DNA of 52,979 nt from positions 118,933 through 171,911 of the forward strand of contig MU130624.1 in assembly GCA_015039465.1 (NCBI GenBank). The letters are read 5' to 3'. The stretch comes from Phlegmacium glaucopus (Eukaryota > Basidiomycota > Agaricomycetes > Agaricales > Cortinariaceae). The notes beneath the pieces are model-generated. The model did not search any database. It was not told the DNA's origin and worked only from the letters and a program-made list of their open reading frames with translations. Shown piece after piece: positions 1-11,739 of this stretch. Position 1 is the first letter of the stretch; every line of letters starts with the position of its first letter. The translations under genes were made by a program, and so were the position numbers.

Positions 1-335
1 GAAAGCACTCTGCTTCAATAAAAGCTGTCAAGGAACATGCAATTGTCTCAGTTAGAGCAAAACTCCTAAAAGAAAAGTCTGTTCACCACTTGATGGACAA
101 GGGAGTCTTCACTGAGGAAACTCAGAATGTAGTTTGTCTTCTGGTCAAAGCTGGTTGCTCCCGTAAATATATCAATCAAGTCATTTTTGCAGTTCTTCAC
201 TCTGCTGGAATTGAGACCATTGGCACTATCAGCTGTCCATCTATTGCTCGTATCCTTCGTAAAGGTATTTTGCTGCCAAAATTCAGCTTGGTTATGAGAT
301 GAAAAATACAAAGAGCATGACATTCAGTGCTGATG
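1..335 (+). pseudogene. 5' part of a transposon-family gene, frameshifted
   Basis: The frame is open from base 3 and reads into the segment MDKGVFTEETQNVVCLLVKA, then a helix-rich stretch ending near LPKFSLVMR. After base ~265 the sensible frame shifts by one base: the shifted frame reads AKIQLGYEM then KNTKSMTFSAD, up to the A run at 336. This resembles a multicopy, transposon-associated protein family I know from agaricomycete genomes, but I cannot name a domain. The gene is cut by the window start. Its continuation is not in the bases that follow as written; it lies in the polarity-reversed block 376-3071. The single-base frameshift suggests a dead copy, though a sequencing error next to a damaged junction is possible. 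Confidence 0.6.

Positions 336-375
<40 letters not shown>
336..375. repeat. A40 homopolymer at polarity junction
   Basis: Forty consecutive A residues separate normally oriented sequence (left) from polarity-reversed sequence (right). The run sits inside coding sequence, immediately after codons reading FSAD. It would encode a lysine run unlike the rest of the family. A second junction of the same type, with 26 A residues, occurs at 46807-46832. I infer an assembly or gap-filling artefact rather than a real poly(A) tail. Confidence 0.7.
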
Positions 376-377
<2 letters not shown>

Positions 378-487
378 ACAACATGAATCATATATTTGAG
401 TCTTTATTAACGATTTTTACTTGGTCTTACTACGTTCAAGTTATATTATATGTACGAGAGTTTATATTCACTATTTACGTTACAGAG

Positions 488-3071
488 AGTCAACAGTAGA
501 AGGGTTGGTGAGAGTAGGAGGAGGAGACTTAGTAGTGATAGAAGGAGAAATAGACTAAGTTCATCGGTAAATGGTAGAAGTATGTTTAGTTAACGTAGTC
601 TATTACGGAAGGCCTACAGTCGTTGGAACCAACCGTCGAACCGTCAGTAGTTTAAACCTCGAGGTCGTAAGAACTTATGAAAGTTAACTAGGAAATCTTC
701 ACATGGGAACTCACGATTTCGGAAGTGGAACAGATCTTACTACGGACAACGACGTTAGACTAGACGACAGAGGAAACGGAAAACAAGTACGAAGAGGAAA
801 GTACGACAGAAGAGACGGACTACGGATAGTGTCACAAGTTGTTAAAGGAAAGTAGAAACAAAGACAATTCAAGCTCTTGAGACAAGGCCTCAAAGCCTGT
901 CTCATTGCCTGCCTCAGTGCCTTGCCTCAGTGCCTTTCCTATCCTGAATCGGAGTCGAATACACGACACGATGGGTCTTGGAAGCACAGGATTAAAGCCT
1001 CATTCTGCCTCGCCTCGCCTTGACCTTCAACGTTTCTTGAATCTCCTTCTGGTTCTCACCCTTTGATTCAGCTATAAGCTTGACTCCTTTTGTATGTTCA
1101 AAGCTCATGAATTTATTTTTTCCTTATCGTTGGCTTTATATTTTCTATTTATATTTACGACGCAAGACGAGGGCCTTCCAGGACGTAAGAACCCCACTTA
1201 TTAGGTATCGACCACACGACTGACTACCACCCTTTCACTACTGTTTCTTTATCACCAACACTGCTTCTACACCTTTACTCAAACCTCATTGCAGCCTTCT
1301 CGGCCTTACTATGCCTCTTCAGAGTCTCAACCTGTATCTTCCTCTTTTAGACCTCCGTTCCCTTTCATGACCTTACCTCATGTCTGACGGCCTCTGTTGA
1401 GACTGCCTCAGCCTGGCCTCATTGCATACTGCCTTACATTGTCAAAGAGTAGAGGAAAGAGGGAAGGTTCAAACACGTCTACAACCATCAGGTGACGGAG
1501 TCACTTAAAAAGTCGGTATTTACGAACTCACAACAACGCCTTTTTGTAACGATTACGTAACACTAACTCGTTACACTCGACTCCAACCATGGCGTATTCT
1601 ACGGATTTACTAGGTTCTCGTGGAAGTAAGTGTAGTAACCACCGTCCGTAGGTACGTTCGAGAAAGAGGAGTCAACATCGGAGTAGTTATTCTGGTGGTC
1701 CCCGTTTGAGTCTCCACTTCGCAAGGGTCCAAAGTCGTCGTGGAAATTTTTTATGTTCTTCATCTAGAGTTTCTACACCTTTCCATCCACTTTCAAGTAC
1801 TTAGAAGAACTGTTGTCGTCCTAAAACGGTGAGAAGAGGTAGGTCACAACGTCTACTCGTACTATGTAGTAACGGTTCTTCTTATAGACCTAATGACTAT
1901 TAGAAGACGTATACAAGTATTTGTACTATTACTTCTCCCGGTTCTAGTTCGTATAAGACTAGACACAGTACTCTACATGTTTAACGGAAGTATATACCTA
2001 TACTCTATCGGAGACGTATCTAACGTTCCTGTCGTTCGAGTCAAAAACATCTTAGTGTAACTTCCCGTAAGTATTCTAAGACAAGGTACACCAACTCAAC
2101 CCTCAAACAAAATAACTACGTCTCTAATACCTCTTTTAGTTACTTGACAACCCTTATTTCTTATTCTCGTGGACGACGTAGTGTCATCCTAACCTTTACT
2201 AATAACCTTCACAGTCCTTTACACTTACCACAGGGTTGTACAAGGGTGGTGGTTATTGTCTTCTACAGTACCACAGGGAAGAATAGTAGGAACACTAACT
2301 TTTAACGTGGACGTTAAAGTCGGTAGAACTAACGTGGTACACAACTGACTAATTTTCGAGCGAGAACACGACTACAACCATACAGTGGAACGAGTTAACG
2401 ACGTTAAGCAAGAACTTGTTGACCTAATAACAGTGCCAACCGTTCTTCTTGTCCCGGAAAGTTAGGTAAAAGGAAGGTGGTCGGGTATTAACGTTCTATG
2501 GGTGGAGCCTGTCATAATTCCAGGAATACCGTCGGTGTAGGTCGGGTATATTTCTCCGCCTCTTCCGTGAAGAGAAGTAGACTATCGAAAAGTTTACGGA
2601 GAAAGGGGTTAAGACGTTGACAGAAGAGGTCGTAGTCACGAACAGAGAGACGGAAACGTGGTAGTCTGTCACGTAGGGTGAAGGTGACCGATGGATGTGA
2701 AAACTAGTAAAGACGGAGACGGGAGAACTTGTAACGTAGTTATAGGACGTTCCTGTAGAGGTTGTAACGAAGGAGAGGTTCTCTGACTAGTTGACGGGTA
2801 CGAAAATTAAGAAGATTTTCAACCCGTAGAAGGCAGAGGAAACGTGTTACTAGTGACACTTACGGGTACTCAAACTAGTTTTCTAGCTGTTTGAACTCTT
2901 CCGACGGGACCCGAAGGGTTTACCTGAGAGTAATATCTCTAGTTAATGTAGGAAGTTTTAAAATAGGGTCAAGAAGTAACGGAGAAGTGACCTCGGTAGT
3001 GTACAACTAACCTAAGGTTTCTTCGCTCAACGTGCATATGATGTATCAAGGCTAAAGGAAGAGTATTATAC
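488..3071. pseudogene. Body of the transposon-family gene, readable only in reverse
   Basis: Read from 3071 down to 488 without complementing, this is the continuation of the gene at 1-335. In order it gives RATRFFGIQS, a central part with KGPVLLANRDNNPVV and the tryptophan-rich FCYWWWEHVGTPFT, then LDLGPLHYHVYEHMQ, TWERFTSEFAPGGLIDE and ELAWMPATND. The C-terminus is acidic (aspartate/glutamate-rich, ending GWEDDN) with a stop at written bases 488-490. One in-frame TGA interrupts it where arginine would be expected, between TFPHL and DLLLVFF. A low-complexity insertion (about 865-1441) separates the acidic C-terminal exon. Function unknown; presumably transposon-encoded. The TGA and the insertion point to an inactive copy. 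Confidence 0.75.
865..1441. mobile_element. CTCCG-rich insertion inside the reversed gene
   Basis: Read in reverse, this stretch interrupts the coding sequence between a part ending in GDEKL and the part leading to ATGIILDKVKALALKG. Both ends are rich in ACTCCG-like units (for example GTGACTCCGTTCCGTGACTC), while the middle is AT-rich. The arrangement resembles the small elements with short-motif arrays at 39-52 kb. However, I could not find the TTTACACTCCCCC terminus or a clear target duplication, so element status is tentative and the borders are approximate. Confidence 0.4.
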
Positions 3072-3300
3072 AAAAAAAAACAAGGGAAATGATCAAGAGC
3101 TTGAGCAGTTGTGTTGTCTCAATGTTTGTGATGCAAATGGCCGTGTCACACTATGTCACGCGTCCGTGACGTCACTGAGGATTGTTCATCCCCAATGTAA
3201 CTATGCATGAATAGACATGTCACCAGCTCATATAATCACTTTGCTTTCATACTTTACTTTGACAGGAATATAATCTAAGCTCTGCCAAAAGTTTAAGAAG

Positions 3301-6300
3301 CTAACTTTGAAACTATATTGGAGGGAAAACATTCAGCAATGAAGGAACAATGTAGGATACCATATAGGGGCCATACATACCTCTAGCAGTAGAACTTCTC
3401 CTGTTGCATAACCAAGGCATATTTTGGACAAGTGATAGCTGACTGATGTTGGGTTACGGAAAGGTGATGGAATCCAAATTTTATGGAGGTTCATGGTGTT
3501 GAATATGATGTCTTGATATATGTCAAGGAATGATAACTGTAATGATGGATGAAGTTGGCCTAAAGCATGTTTTTGGCAGATAAAAACACCCTTAGGAATT
3601 GATGATAAACTAGGTAAGTGACTATTATCAGATATGGATGGAACAGAGGTATGTCCATTGAGCTGTGCCTCACAGTCTCCTGTGGCTGTATTCCAGATTC
3701 TTGCAGTCTTATCTAAAGATGCTGACACAATATGCTTGCCATCAGGAGAGAATAGAGCAGAGTAAACTGATTCTGAATGTCCTTTCAGCTCTGCCTCACA
3801 CTCTCCTGTGACTGTATTCCAGATCCTTGCAGTCTTATCATGGGATGCAGACACAATAAGCATACCATCAGGAGAGAAGAGAGCAGAATAGACTGGTTCT
3901 GAATGTCCTTTCAGCTCTGCCTCACACTCTCCTGTGGCTGAACTCCAGATTCTTACAGTGTTATCATAAGATGCAGACACAATATGCATACCATCAGGAG
4001 AGAAGACAGCAGACCAGACCCATCCTGAATGTCCTTTCAGCTCTGCCTCACACTCTCCTGTTGCTGTATTCCAGATTCTTGCAGTGTTATCATAAGATGC
4101 TGACACAACATGCATACCATCAGGAGAGAAGACAGCAGAGTAGACAGAAGCTGAATGTCCTTTCAGCTCTGACTCACACTCTCCTGTGGCTATATTCCAG
4201 ATCCGTGCAGTGCCATCATCAGATGCAGACACAATATGCAGACCATCAGGAGAGAATAAAGCAGAGGAGACAGATCCTGAATGTCCTTTCAACTCTGCCT
4301 CACACTCTCCTGTGGCTGTATTCCAGATCAATGCAGTGTGACCATGAGATGCAGATACAATATGCATACCATCAGGAGAGAAGATAACAGAGTGGACAAA
4401 TCCTGAATGTCCTTTTGGCTCTGCCTCACACTCTTCTGTTGCTGTAGTCCAGATCCATGCAGTGTGATCATCAGATGCAGACACAATATGCATACCATCA
4501 GGAGAGAAGACAACAGAGCAGACTGATCCTGAATGTCCTTCCAGCTCTGCTTCACACTCTCCTGTGGCTGTATGCCAGATCCTTGCAGTGTAATCATCAG
4601 ATGCAGACACAATATGCATACCATCAGGAGAGAAGACAGCAGAATGCACTGGCTTTGAATGTCCTTGCAGAGTTGCATGACACTTTCCTGTGGATGTATG
4701 CCAGATACGTGCAGTCTTATCATGAGATGCAGACACAATATGCATGCCATCAGGAGAGAAGACAGCAGAGTAGACACAATCTGAATGTCCTTTCAGCTCT
4801 GCCTCACACTCTCCTGTAGCAGTATTCCAGATTCTTGCAGTCTTATCAAAAGATGCAGACACAATATGCTTACCATCAGGAGAGAAGACAGCAGAGTAGA
4901 CATAATCTGAATGTCCTTTTAGCTCTGATTCACATTCTCCTGTGGCTGTATTCCAGATCTGTGCAGTGCTATCATCAGATGCAGACACAATATGCATACC
5001 ATCAGGAGAGAAGACAGCAGAGGAAACAGAATCTGAATGTCCTCTTAGCTCTGACTCACACTCTCCTGTGGCTGTATTCCATATCCTTGCAGTGTTATCA
5101 TCAGATGCAGACACAATATGCATACCATTAGGAGAGAAGACAGCAGAATAGATCCATCCTGAATGTCCTTTCAGCTCTGACTCACACTCTCCTGTGGCTG
5201 TATTCCAGATCCGTGCAGTGCCATCATGAGATGCAGACACAATATGCATACCATCAGGAGAGTAGACAGCAGATTGGACTGATCCTAAATGTCCTTTCAG
5301 TTCTGCCTCACATTCTCCTGTGGCTGTATTCCAGATCCGTGTGGTGTGATCTGAAGATGCAGACACAATATGCATACCATCAGGAGAGAAGACAGCAGAG
5401 TTGACCCTACATTCTGAATGTGTCAGAACTGCTTCAGTCAGACTCCATGCTTTTCTTCTTCCAAAGCAGAGCTTCCATGGACAGTGCATCCTACTTCCAT
5501 ATGTTTTCCAAATATCTGATGTTTCTGGCAGCCAAAATAATGCTGAAGGACATGCTTCAAGGCTGTTATTTTTGATAAATTCATAATTTTCTTTCAGGAA
5601 CCTTTCAGCATCAATCACTGTCATCTTCAACAGCTTCTGGTTCTGGTTCTGTTATAAGTTCAATTCATTTGTAGAAACATGATCACTTACATTTGCCCAA
5701 ATTTTAAGCTCATGTAGTGAATGCATTGCCACTCCCAACTTTCCTAAAATACTCAAACAATCCATCCATCTCAGAAGATCTCTTTGGAAAAAATCCTTCA
5801 ATTTATCAATTTCATTGTTGTCTGAAAATGTGAAGTGTGAAATCCAGCTACCACAAGCATATGCAAGACATTCAGAAATATCTCCACATCTTCTCTCTGC
5901 TAAGTAAGATATCCTCTCTTCCCCTGACCATTCTCTCTCCATCAAGGCCAGGCACTGAATTGCCAGATCCTTATGTGAAACACAAGGGTCAAGGTGGTGC
6001 TTTGAGGAAAGAATTTTATTGCCAATGAAATCATGGAAAGAGGCATGGGATATTGAGATGGGTAGATCAGGCTCTTGTGATGGAATATGTATCAAGGAAT
6101 GAAGTGAAGCAAGAGCAGCTTCAGTGTGTTGTATGGGCATTTGCATCAAAGCACTGATAGCAGTCATAGAAAGAGGATTATAGGCATATACAACAGCTTG
6201 AAGTATCTTGTCTATATTTAACCTCTCCTTTTGATTTGTAAAGGCATAGGCAGCATCCAAAATTCTTTCATAAAGAAGATCCAGTGGATGAGTTAGACCA

Positions 6301-7890
6301 GATGTTGTTTCCAATGACATATTGACCACATCTGAAAGACGCTGAGGCATGCTAAGGCCACCCTTCTGAGCAATATATTTGCAGACAGTGGCTGCATAAA
6401 TGAACAATGTGCCAGACATGCTGACAAGGCTTTCAAGTTCATCCTGAGGAGGCCAGTTATGCCTATTGTACTTTACTTGGCCATCAAGCAGGCAGGCTTT
6501 GATGTAAAGCTCAATATCAGCCTTCACAATCTCCTTTTCAACCTCATGAAGGATGAATTTGGAATCACCCAGAGAATCACCAAAAGTCTCCTTCATCACC
6601 ATTTCTGGACGACTAGTGATGAAGAACTTCAATGGAATAGATGCACTGTGCTTTAAGATCACAGAAAGTAACTCAGCCACAAGGGACTGGTCAGAGCACT
6701 CATCCAGAGCATCAAGAACAATAACTGGGACAACTACTATATCTCTGATATCCCCATATACTGTAGTGAGTGGTCTAACAATGAAATTCAGGAATTGCTT
6801 GCCTATCTTCCAAGATGAGCAGTCAGAATTGGTTTCCACTGCATCCAAGATGAGAGGAGATAGAGGGGGAAGATACTTGGCCAACTGAAGAGCAATGGTG
6901 GGGATGATACAATGGACATCACTTGTATCAACCCGGAGATGAGAAGCAAAAAAGGTACCACCAAGAGATCCCTTTTCATCAAGGATTTCACTGAATGAAT
7001 AAGCAATTGTTGTTTTGCCGGTTCCAGCCATCCCGTTGAGCCAGTATACCCTTTTGGTCGCATTATCACTTGCCCATAGCCGTAGTATCTCAAGGATCAC
7101 TGTGCGAGTGTTCTCTGTACATGCGTTGCGTGGAGCAGGAGATGATGCGTCGTATTCTGCATACTGAGCACGTGGCAAGAGTTTCTCGTGTAGTGCATTC
7201 TATGAGTTTTCAATAGCTGTTAGTGAAGATGATCTGCTTTGTAGATTATATATGCTCACAAAGACTCGAGTCTTCGAAGTTTCAATTCCATCAGCATTGG
7301 GCACATTGTGGACCTAACAGAAGTATAGAAGTATTAATAGGTAGAGCAGCTTTACAAAGCTAGAGTGATATTTACGTTGTTGGCATTGATAATTGTTGGG
7401 TGATGCATGTATACGTTTTCGACACTGTGTAAGGCAGAGAATGGGCTATTGGCATTCTGAAATGAGATCTGCAGAACACGCAGTATTTAGTCACGGCGGC
7501 GGTGAGCGCGAGATAAACATTCACTGTGGATGGAGCTTCTGGCACTGGGTTACCTGCGATAGAAATTGGCGGAGACATAGGATCTGTATTTGCGACCGTT
7601 GTGTCGGGGGCACAGTCGATGCTGACCAAAGGGACCTGCGATGAAGGAGGATAATGGAATGACACATTGCTGTTAAGTATGACAAGGTTAATATTTAATA
7701 AAATATGGGACTCAGCTACTCACCTTGTTCCTGCGTCTGTCGTTGCCGTATGGTTATCAGGGCATGAATCCGCGTTGATCGACGATGGTGTGGGCGGGTG
7801 TGAAAAATGTAGAAGAGAAGACAACTTCCCTTTCAAAGATCGTGTAGTTTTGGCTATGCGATTGTTCTTAGATGGTCTTTCCCTCGACAT
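3301..7890 (-). CDS. NACHT-WD40 NLR-like protein, 1415 aa, 7 exons
   Basis: Proposed exons: 7890-7724, 7669-7525, 7468-7376, 7313-7260, 7199-5691, 5648-3381 and 3312-3301. All have GT-AG borders and the total, 4248 nt, is in frame. The N-terminus (~153 aa, starting MSRERPSKNN) is Ser/Thr/Pro-rich with no domain I recognise. A NACHT NTPase follows, with Walker A GMAGTGKTT near residue 209 and Walker B VIVLDALDEC near 315. Then come 14 WD40 repeats of 42 residues and a ~95-residue tail ending LEFQS. NLR-like STAND proteins of this type act in fungal non-self recognition, with the propeller as ligand sensor and NACHT as oligomerising switch; the role here is inferred. The 42-nt intron 5649-5690 joins what look like two ORFs. 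The plus-strand paralogue at 31793-37752 shares every intron. Confidence 0.85.
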
Positions 7891-9290
7891 GATGATGAGA
7901 GAGCGCGCTGGGCAGCAGTGGCTGTACGACTCGGAGCTTGCTCCTCTGTCTCACGCTTACTCTTCTGAGTCTCACGCTTAAGGTGCACAGTTCAACTTCA
8001 AAACAAGAGCAAAGATATGACAATATAAACACCACTACCACCAATGGCTCATCAAGGATGTCCTCGGCATTCCCTCTCGCTGCGTCCCCACCCCCGGCTT
8101 GCGCTACTCACAGGTTACATCGTTCCGACGCCACTTAAGAAATGCTCTTGGTAAACAGGCTTCCCAACCGTACTTATAGCCAGCCGTACTGATAGGAGGA
8201 TTGAGAGACAGGAGAAGTATTTCCGTATAGTAATTGTGTACTTGAATGAGGAAAAATAGTCGCTGATATGGGGGTCACAATTTGATAAAAGGCGGTATCG
8301 ACGTGGCTTCAACGATGTTGACGTGCTAGTTGGTGGTCGTAAGACTAACGTCGCTGAAAATTATATCCCACTGCAATGACTTGATGGTCGAAACAAAGGT
8401 AGAATATGGCCTTGCCAGCTATAGTCAATGACATCGTTTTTCATCATCAACTGACAGGCCCACAACATTCCCTAACCTCCTATAAGCAACAACATCAAGC
8501 TGTGGATTGTTAGTGGTGAGGTGGCATCGACAGCATTGATGCTCGGAGTTGGTTGTGGTATTTAGGTCGTGGGCTAAACGTCGACCGCGGAATTTGCCGT
8601 TCAGTCCGGGATGTAATGGGGGGACTGTTGGCGGAACGAAGGGTTGGCAAAGATGTCATAAATTGAACAGCTTCCAATCTTAATTGGCTACTCACAGCTG
8701 AGCAAGATGGAAAGTGAAAGGTTCGACTTGGATACGTCGAAAAATCAGGGCGAGACTTGCCTCCAGCTTTTTGCTGCATATCTTACAGGCTGTTATATTG
8801 ACGCCCAATAAGTCGCTGGCCAATCCAAGGGATCAGCGATAAGCCTTTCTCGAACCATTCATGTGCTGATGAGACGAACCGTCCGAGCCACCAAGTTGAG
8901 GTCGAGGGTTAAGGAGGAAGGCCCTGCGAACTGCTTTGGCGCTGATGCTAGTGAGCCCAGCAATGCGATTGAACGATGACCTCGGCCAGCAACAGGCGTT
9001 TTCCCCCATGGTACTGGGGCGTATGGATACATCTTGATCGATGTTGGTTTGGTCACGTACACATTTCAGCCGTATCATTCAGCTTCACCCAAGTTCAGAG
9101 TGAATTGGAGAACCTTGTATCATATCGACTTTGATACTGGAGAAGAAACGAAGCTAGTAGGTCAAACAGATATCGTTTTTTTTAAAAATCTTGCATATAA
9201 GTCCTTCGCAAATGGGTTTTCTTGTCATTGGACTCCGGGTGCGTTTGAGGATCGTTGACTTCTTTCTGATTGAAAGGAGAACAGCTATTG
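3301..9290 (-). repeat. Left arm of a ~6 kb inverted duplication
   Basis: This stretch is homologous, in inverted orientation, to about 31070-37760. Homology covers the NLR coding region, all introns, and upstream sequence. For example, the ACTTCTTTCTGATTGAAAGG block at ~9259 matches the reverse complement of ~31090-31115, and the GGCTCATCAAGGATGT block at ~8046 matches ~31622. The arms differ by indels and by the number of WD repeats (14 against 25). The outer edges just beyond the stop codons still share a few tens of bases. Confidence 0.75.
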
Positions 9291-10060
9291 CCGGGAAGGA
9301 ACAGTAAATGAGGTAAATGCCAGTAAAGAAGGGGCCGTCGGCACAAGTGCGGAATCCCTGAACCCCTGCCGTTTCCGTGACAAATTACCGATTGCCCCAG
9401 AATTTGGGTAGTAAGTACTGAGTAAATAATCACATATCTTGTTCAGATTCGCAACTGGTTCAAAATTAAACTTGCAAGCTATTTACAGTGGGCAAACAAT
9501 TATGGGCGGTCCTCAGAAGAGTCCTCCTGAATGGGTAAATTTATCATATTCAGCCTTTGGTGTGCCTGTGACCGAGCCTGGCGTCGCTTAGCGCTTAACT
9601 GACTAGTTTCAAGGGTTAATGAGGTTAGATCATCATAAATGGCAAGCAATTGTCCCAAAAAAATAATAGGTAGCATCCACGGCGTTCCACGCGCGACCAA
9701 ACAAAACAACGCAAATTTCTTTTTTTTGCACTCCAAGAGTCCAAGGAGGTCCAAGGTTGGAGAACTTGCAATTTGAGGCTCGAATTTGAAATGCCAGCGC
9801 AGTCTGTTTGTGTCACAAACCATACAGAGTGCAGGGGTAAAAGCTGGTAAAAGCCCGTAGATCGTTCGCGCCGCGCCCCTGTTCTGGACTGTTTAACTTA
9901 GATCCCGATTGGTTTCTAGCGCAGCCTAACAAAGTCTAGCGCTCCTTGGACAAATTCCAGATGGATTTTCCCCCCGCCGCAACACACCCAAAGGCGACTT
10001 ATGAATTTCATATCAGTGATTTATACTGAAACACTTGATCAGGAAAACGACCGCCAAAAA
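7891..10060. other. Intergenic region between NLR gene and hydrophobin
   Basis: The first ~1.4 kb is the upstream part of the inverted duplication. It carries only broken ORFs, such as the minus-strand one at 8833-9078, which has a diverged counterpart near 31150-31260 in the other arm. From ~9290 to 10060 I see no gene, repeat or RNA that I can support. Two short ORF shadows at 9500-9823 lack splice structure or recognisable motifs. Confidence 0.5.
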
Positions 10061-10066
10061 AAAATC

Positions 10067-10073
10067 TATAAAG
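10067..10073 (+). promoter_or_regulatory. TATA box of the hydrophobin gene
   Basis: TATAAAG lies 121 bases upstream of the hydrophobin ATG. It is followed by a C/A-rich, pyrimidine-rich leader typical of highly expressed fungal genes. Assignment rests on motif and position only. Confidence 0.5.
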
Positions 10074-10193
10074 ACTCCATGGGTTCCATCTAAATTCCTT
10101 AGTCGAATAACCAACTTCGTCTTTGTCTCCAACTTCTCCAACCTACCCAAACCTACAACAACTAAACCCCACAATCTTTCACTCATTTTAACC

Positions 10194-10704
10194 ATGTACT
10201 CCAAACTCGCTCTCTTCGCCGCCGCCTCCATGGCTGCCTTTGTCGCTGCTGTCCCCACCTACAGTGCGGGAGGTATCGAGAACTCTTGCAACACTGGTTC
10301 CATCCAATGCTGTATGTCCCCTTCTATATATGCATTACTACGTTCTGATCTCATTGGATTATTCAAGGCAACTCCCTCCAGTCCTCCAGCTCCAGCGTCG
10401 CTGACTCGCTCAAGGGCATCTTCGGTGTTGCCACTGGCCCTATCACCGGCGATGTCGGTGTCAACTGCAGCCCGCTTACTCTTATTGGACTTTCTGGCAA
10501 CTCATGGTAAGGTATCTTGTGAGCGCACTGCGATATGTCACTTAACGCTGTCTCATATCCTAGCTCCGCTCAACCCGTTTGTTGCTCCAACAACAGCTTC
10601 AGTATGTTCCTCATCATCTAAGTCCTTTGACCGTATCTAATTGCTTACACCCTACAGACGGTCTTATCGCCGTTGGCTGTACCCCACTTAACCTCAACAT
10701 TTAA
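10194..10704 (+). CDS. Class I hydrophobin, 113 aa, 4 exons
   Basis: Exons 10194-10311, 10368-10506, 10564-10601 and 10658-10704 join in frame through three short GT-AG introns. The product starts with a signal peptide (MYSKLALFAAASMAAFVAAV). It carries the eight-cysteine hydrophobin pattern C-x6-CC, C, C-x5-CC, C, with the segments CNTGSIQCC, VNCSPLTLIG, CSAQPVCC and LIAVGCTPLNLNI. The spacing of the middle cysteines fits class I. Hydrophobins are secreted and self-assemble into amphipathic films on hyphae and fruiting bodies. The gene is compact with a TATA box upstream and looks intact. No partner gene is evident nearby. Confidence 0.95.
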
Positions 10705-11029
10705 ATTTCCCGGGATTTCGTATCCTGTGGAATATTTTAGTTGTGGATGGTCGGATAGTTTCATGGTTTCAATGAGCCTACTCATTAGTCGTTCTTTATC
10801 TCTCTTACAATTACCAGTATGGGTTAATGGCAGATTGTTTGTTCAGTCATCGAAATTCTGAGTTCAGCCGATGCAGAATGGTGGTAAGATAAAATGATTT
10901 ATTTTAGCGTATGTTTCATTGCTACAGCTGCTTGACGATTAGCCTAGTGCCGATGAGTCTCCTAGGATTAAAAATTTTAAAGTAATTACATGGGACTCAT
11001 GTGTTCACTGTTGTACATATATTTGTGTC

Positions 11030-11570
11030 AAGTCTTATGTTTTATAATGCTCAGATTTCAGGTTCTTCGCCTTTGGATGCCCCTCCAAGAAACCCTGTGG
11101 ATCATAAATATTTTGCTAGTAGTAATTTTTGTCGTCGAAATTCTAAGCAAGTTCGTTCAACTAAATAACACTGACAAATCTATTCGAAATCACTAGGCCA
11201 TGCTGACCATAGTCGGACGGTCTTACTACCGCGTTATATTAATATATGTACGGATAGGAATATATACCTCTAACCAGAAGGGTTAAGCAAACCTGGTTAG
11301 TATAATGTTTTATAATGCTCAGATAGTTCTTCGCCTTTTGGTCCTCTAAGAATCCCTGTCGCCCATAAAGCTTTTTGCTAGTAGTAATCTTTGTCGTCGA
11401 AATTCTAAGCAAGCCCCGTCGTTCAACTTCAATAACACTGAGCTTTACAATGTCCATTCGAAAATCACCACCCCATGGCTGACCATGGTCGGCCTTACCG
11501 CGTTATATTAATATATGTACGGATAAAAATATATATCTCTAACCAGAGGGGTTAAGCAAGCCTGGGTTAT
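11030..11570. repeat. Two-copy tandem repeat, ~270 bp unit
   Basis: Units at about 11030-11300 and 11300-11570 align along their length. Shared blocks include TTTGTCGTCGAAATTCTAAG, CCGCGTTATATTAATATATG and GGGTTAAGCAA. The copies differ by small indels and substitutions, so this is not a recent duplication. It lies downstream of the hydrophobin and has no coding potential I can support. Confidence 0.75.
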
Positions 11571-11739
11571 AGTACCAGAGCTGAAGGTCGCAAATGGCTC
11601 GAAAACAAAATTCTATACTTAGATCTTTGCGGGTTATCAACCAATCATAAGTTAGCGTTGACAAATGACAGTACACACATCACCGCAGTGTACAAACTAA
11701 AAGTAGATTTTACCTATATAGAACACAAGGCTTGGTTGT

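Larger units (their letters stand above)
376..3071. other. Polarity-reversed segment (reversed, not complemented)
   Basis: Neither strand codes convincingly as written. Reading the written bases from right to left, without complementing, gives long open coding sequence, for example RATRFFGIQS, DVIDLYNESPFGK, HGAIKMAEIAGAIFN and KGHHDIFCYWWWEHVG. This continues the gene at 1-335 on the plus strand. The right edge lies near an A9 run at 3072-3080, and sequence to the right of it reads normally. Reversal without complementing cannot arise biologically because it breaks strand polarity, so this is very probably an assembly error. Analyses of this stretch should use the reversed string. Confidence 0.93.

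Noticed and set aside
376..3071. Ordinary inversion, novel coding region or ancient diverged DNA
   Set aside because: An inversion yields the reverse complement, which would read normally on the other strand. Only reversal without complementing restores coding sequence, and both ends then join the flanking gene.
3971..5586. Plus-strand ORFs with repeated MQTQYAYHQERRQQ motifs opposite the WD array (also 34452-37409, minus)
   Set aside because: Shadows of the 126-bp WD repeats: periodic, no start context, present only because the sense repeats are conserved.
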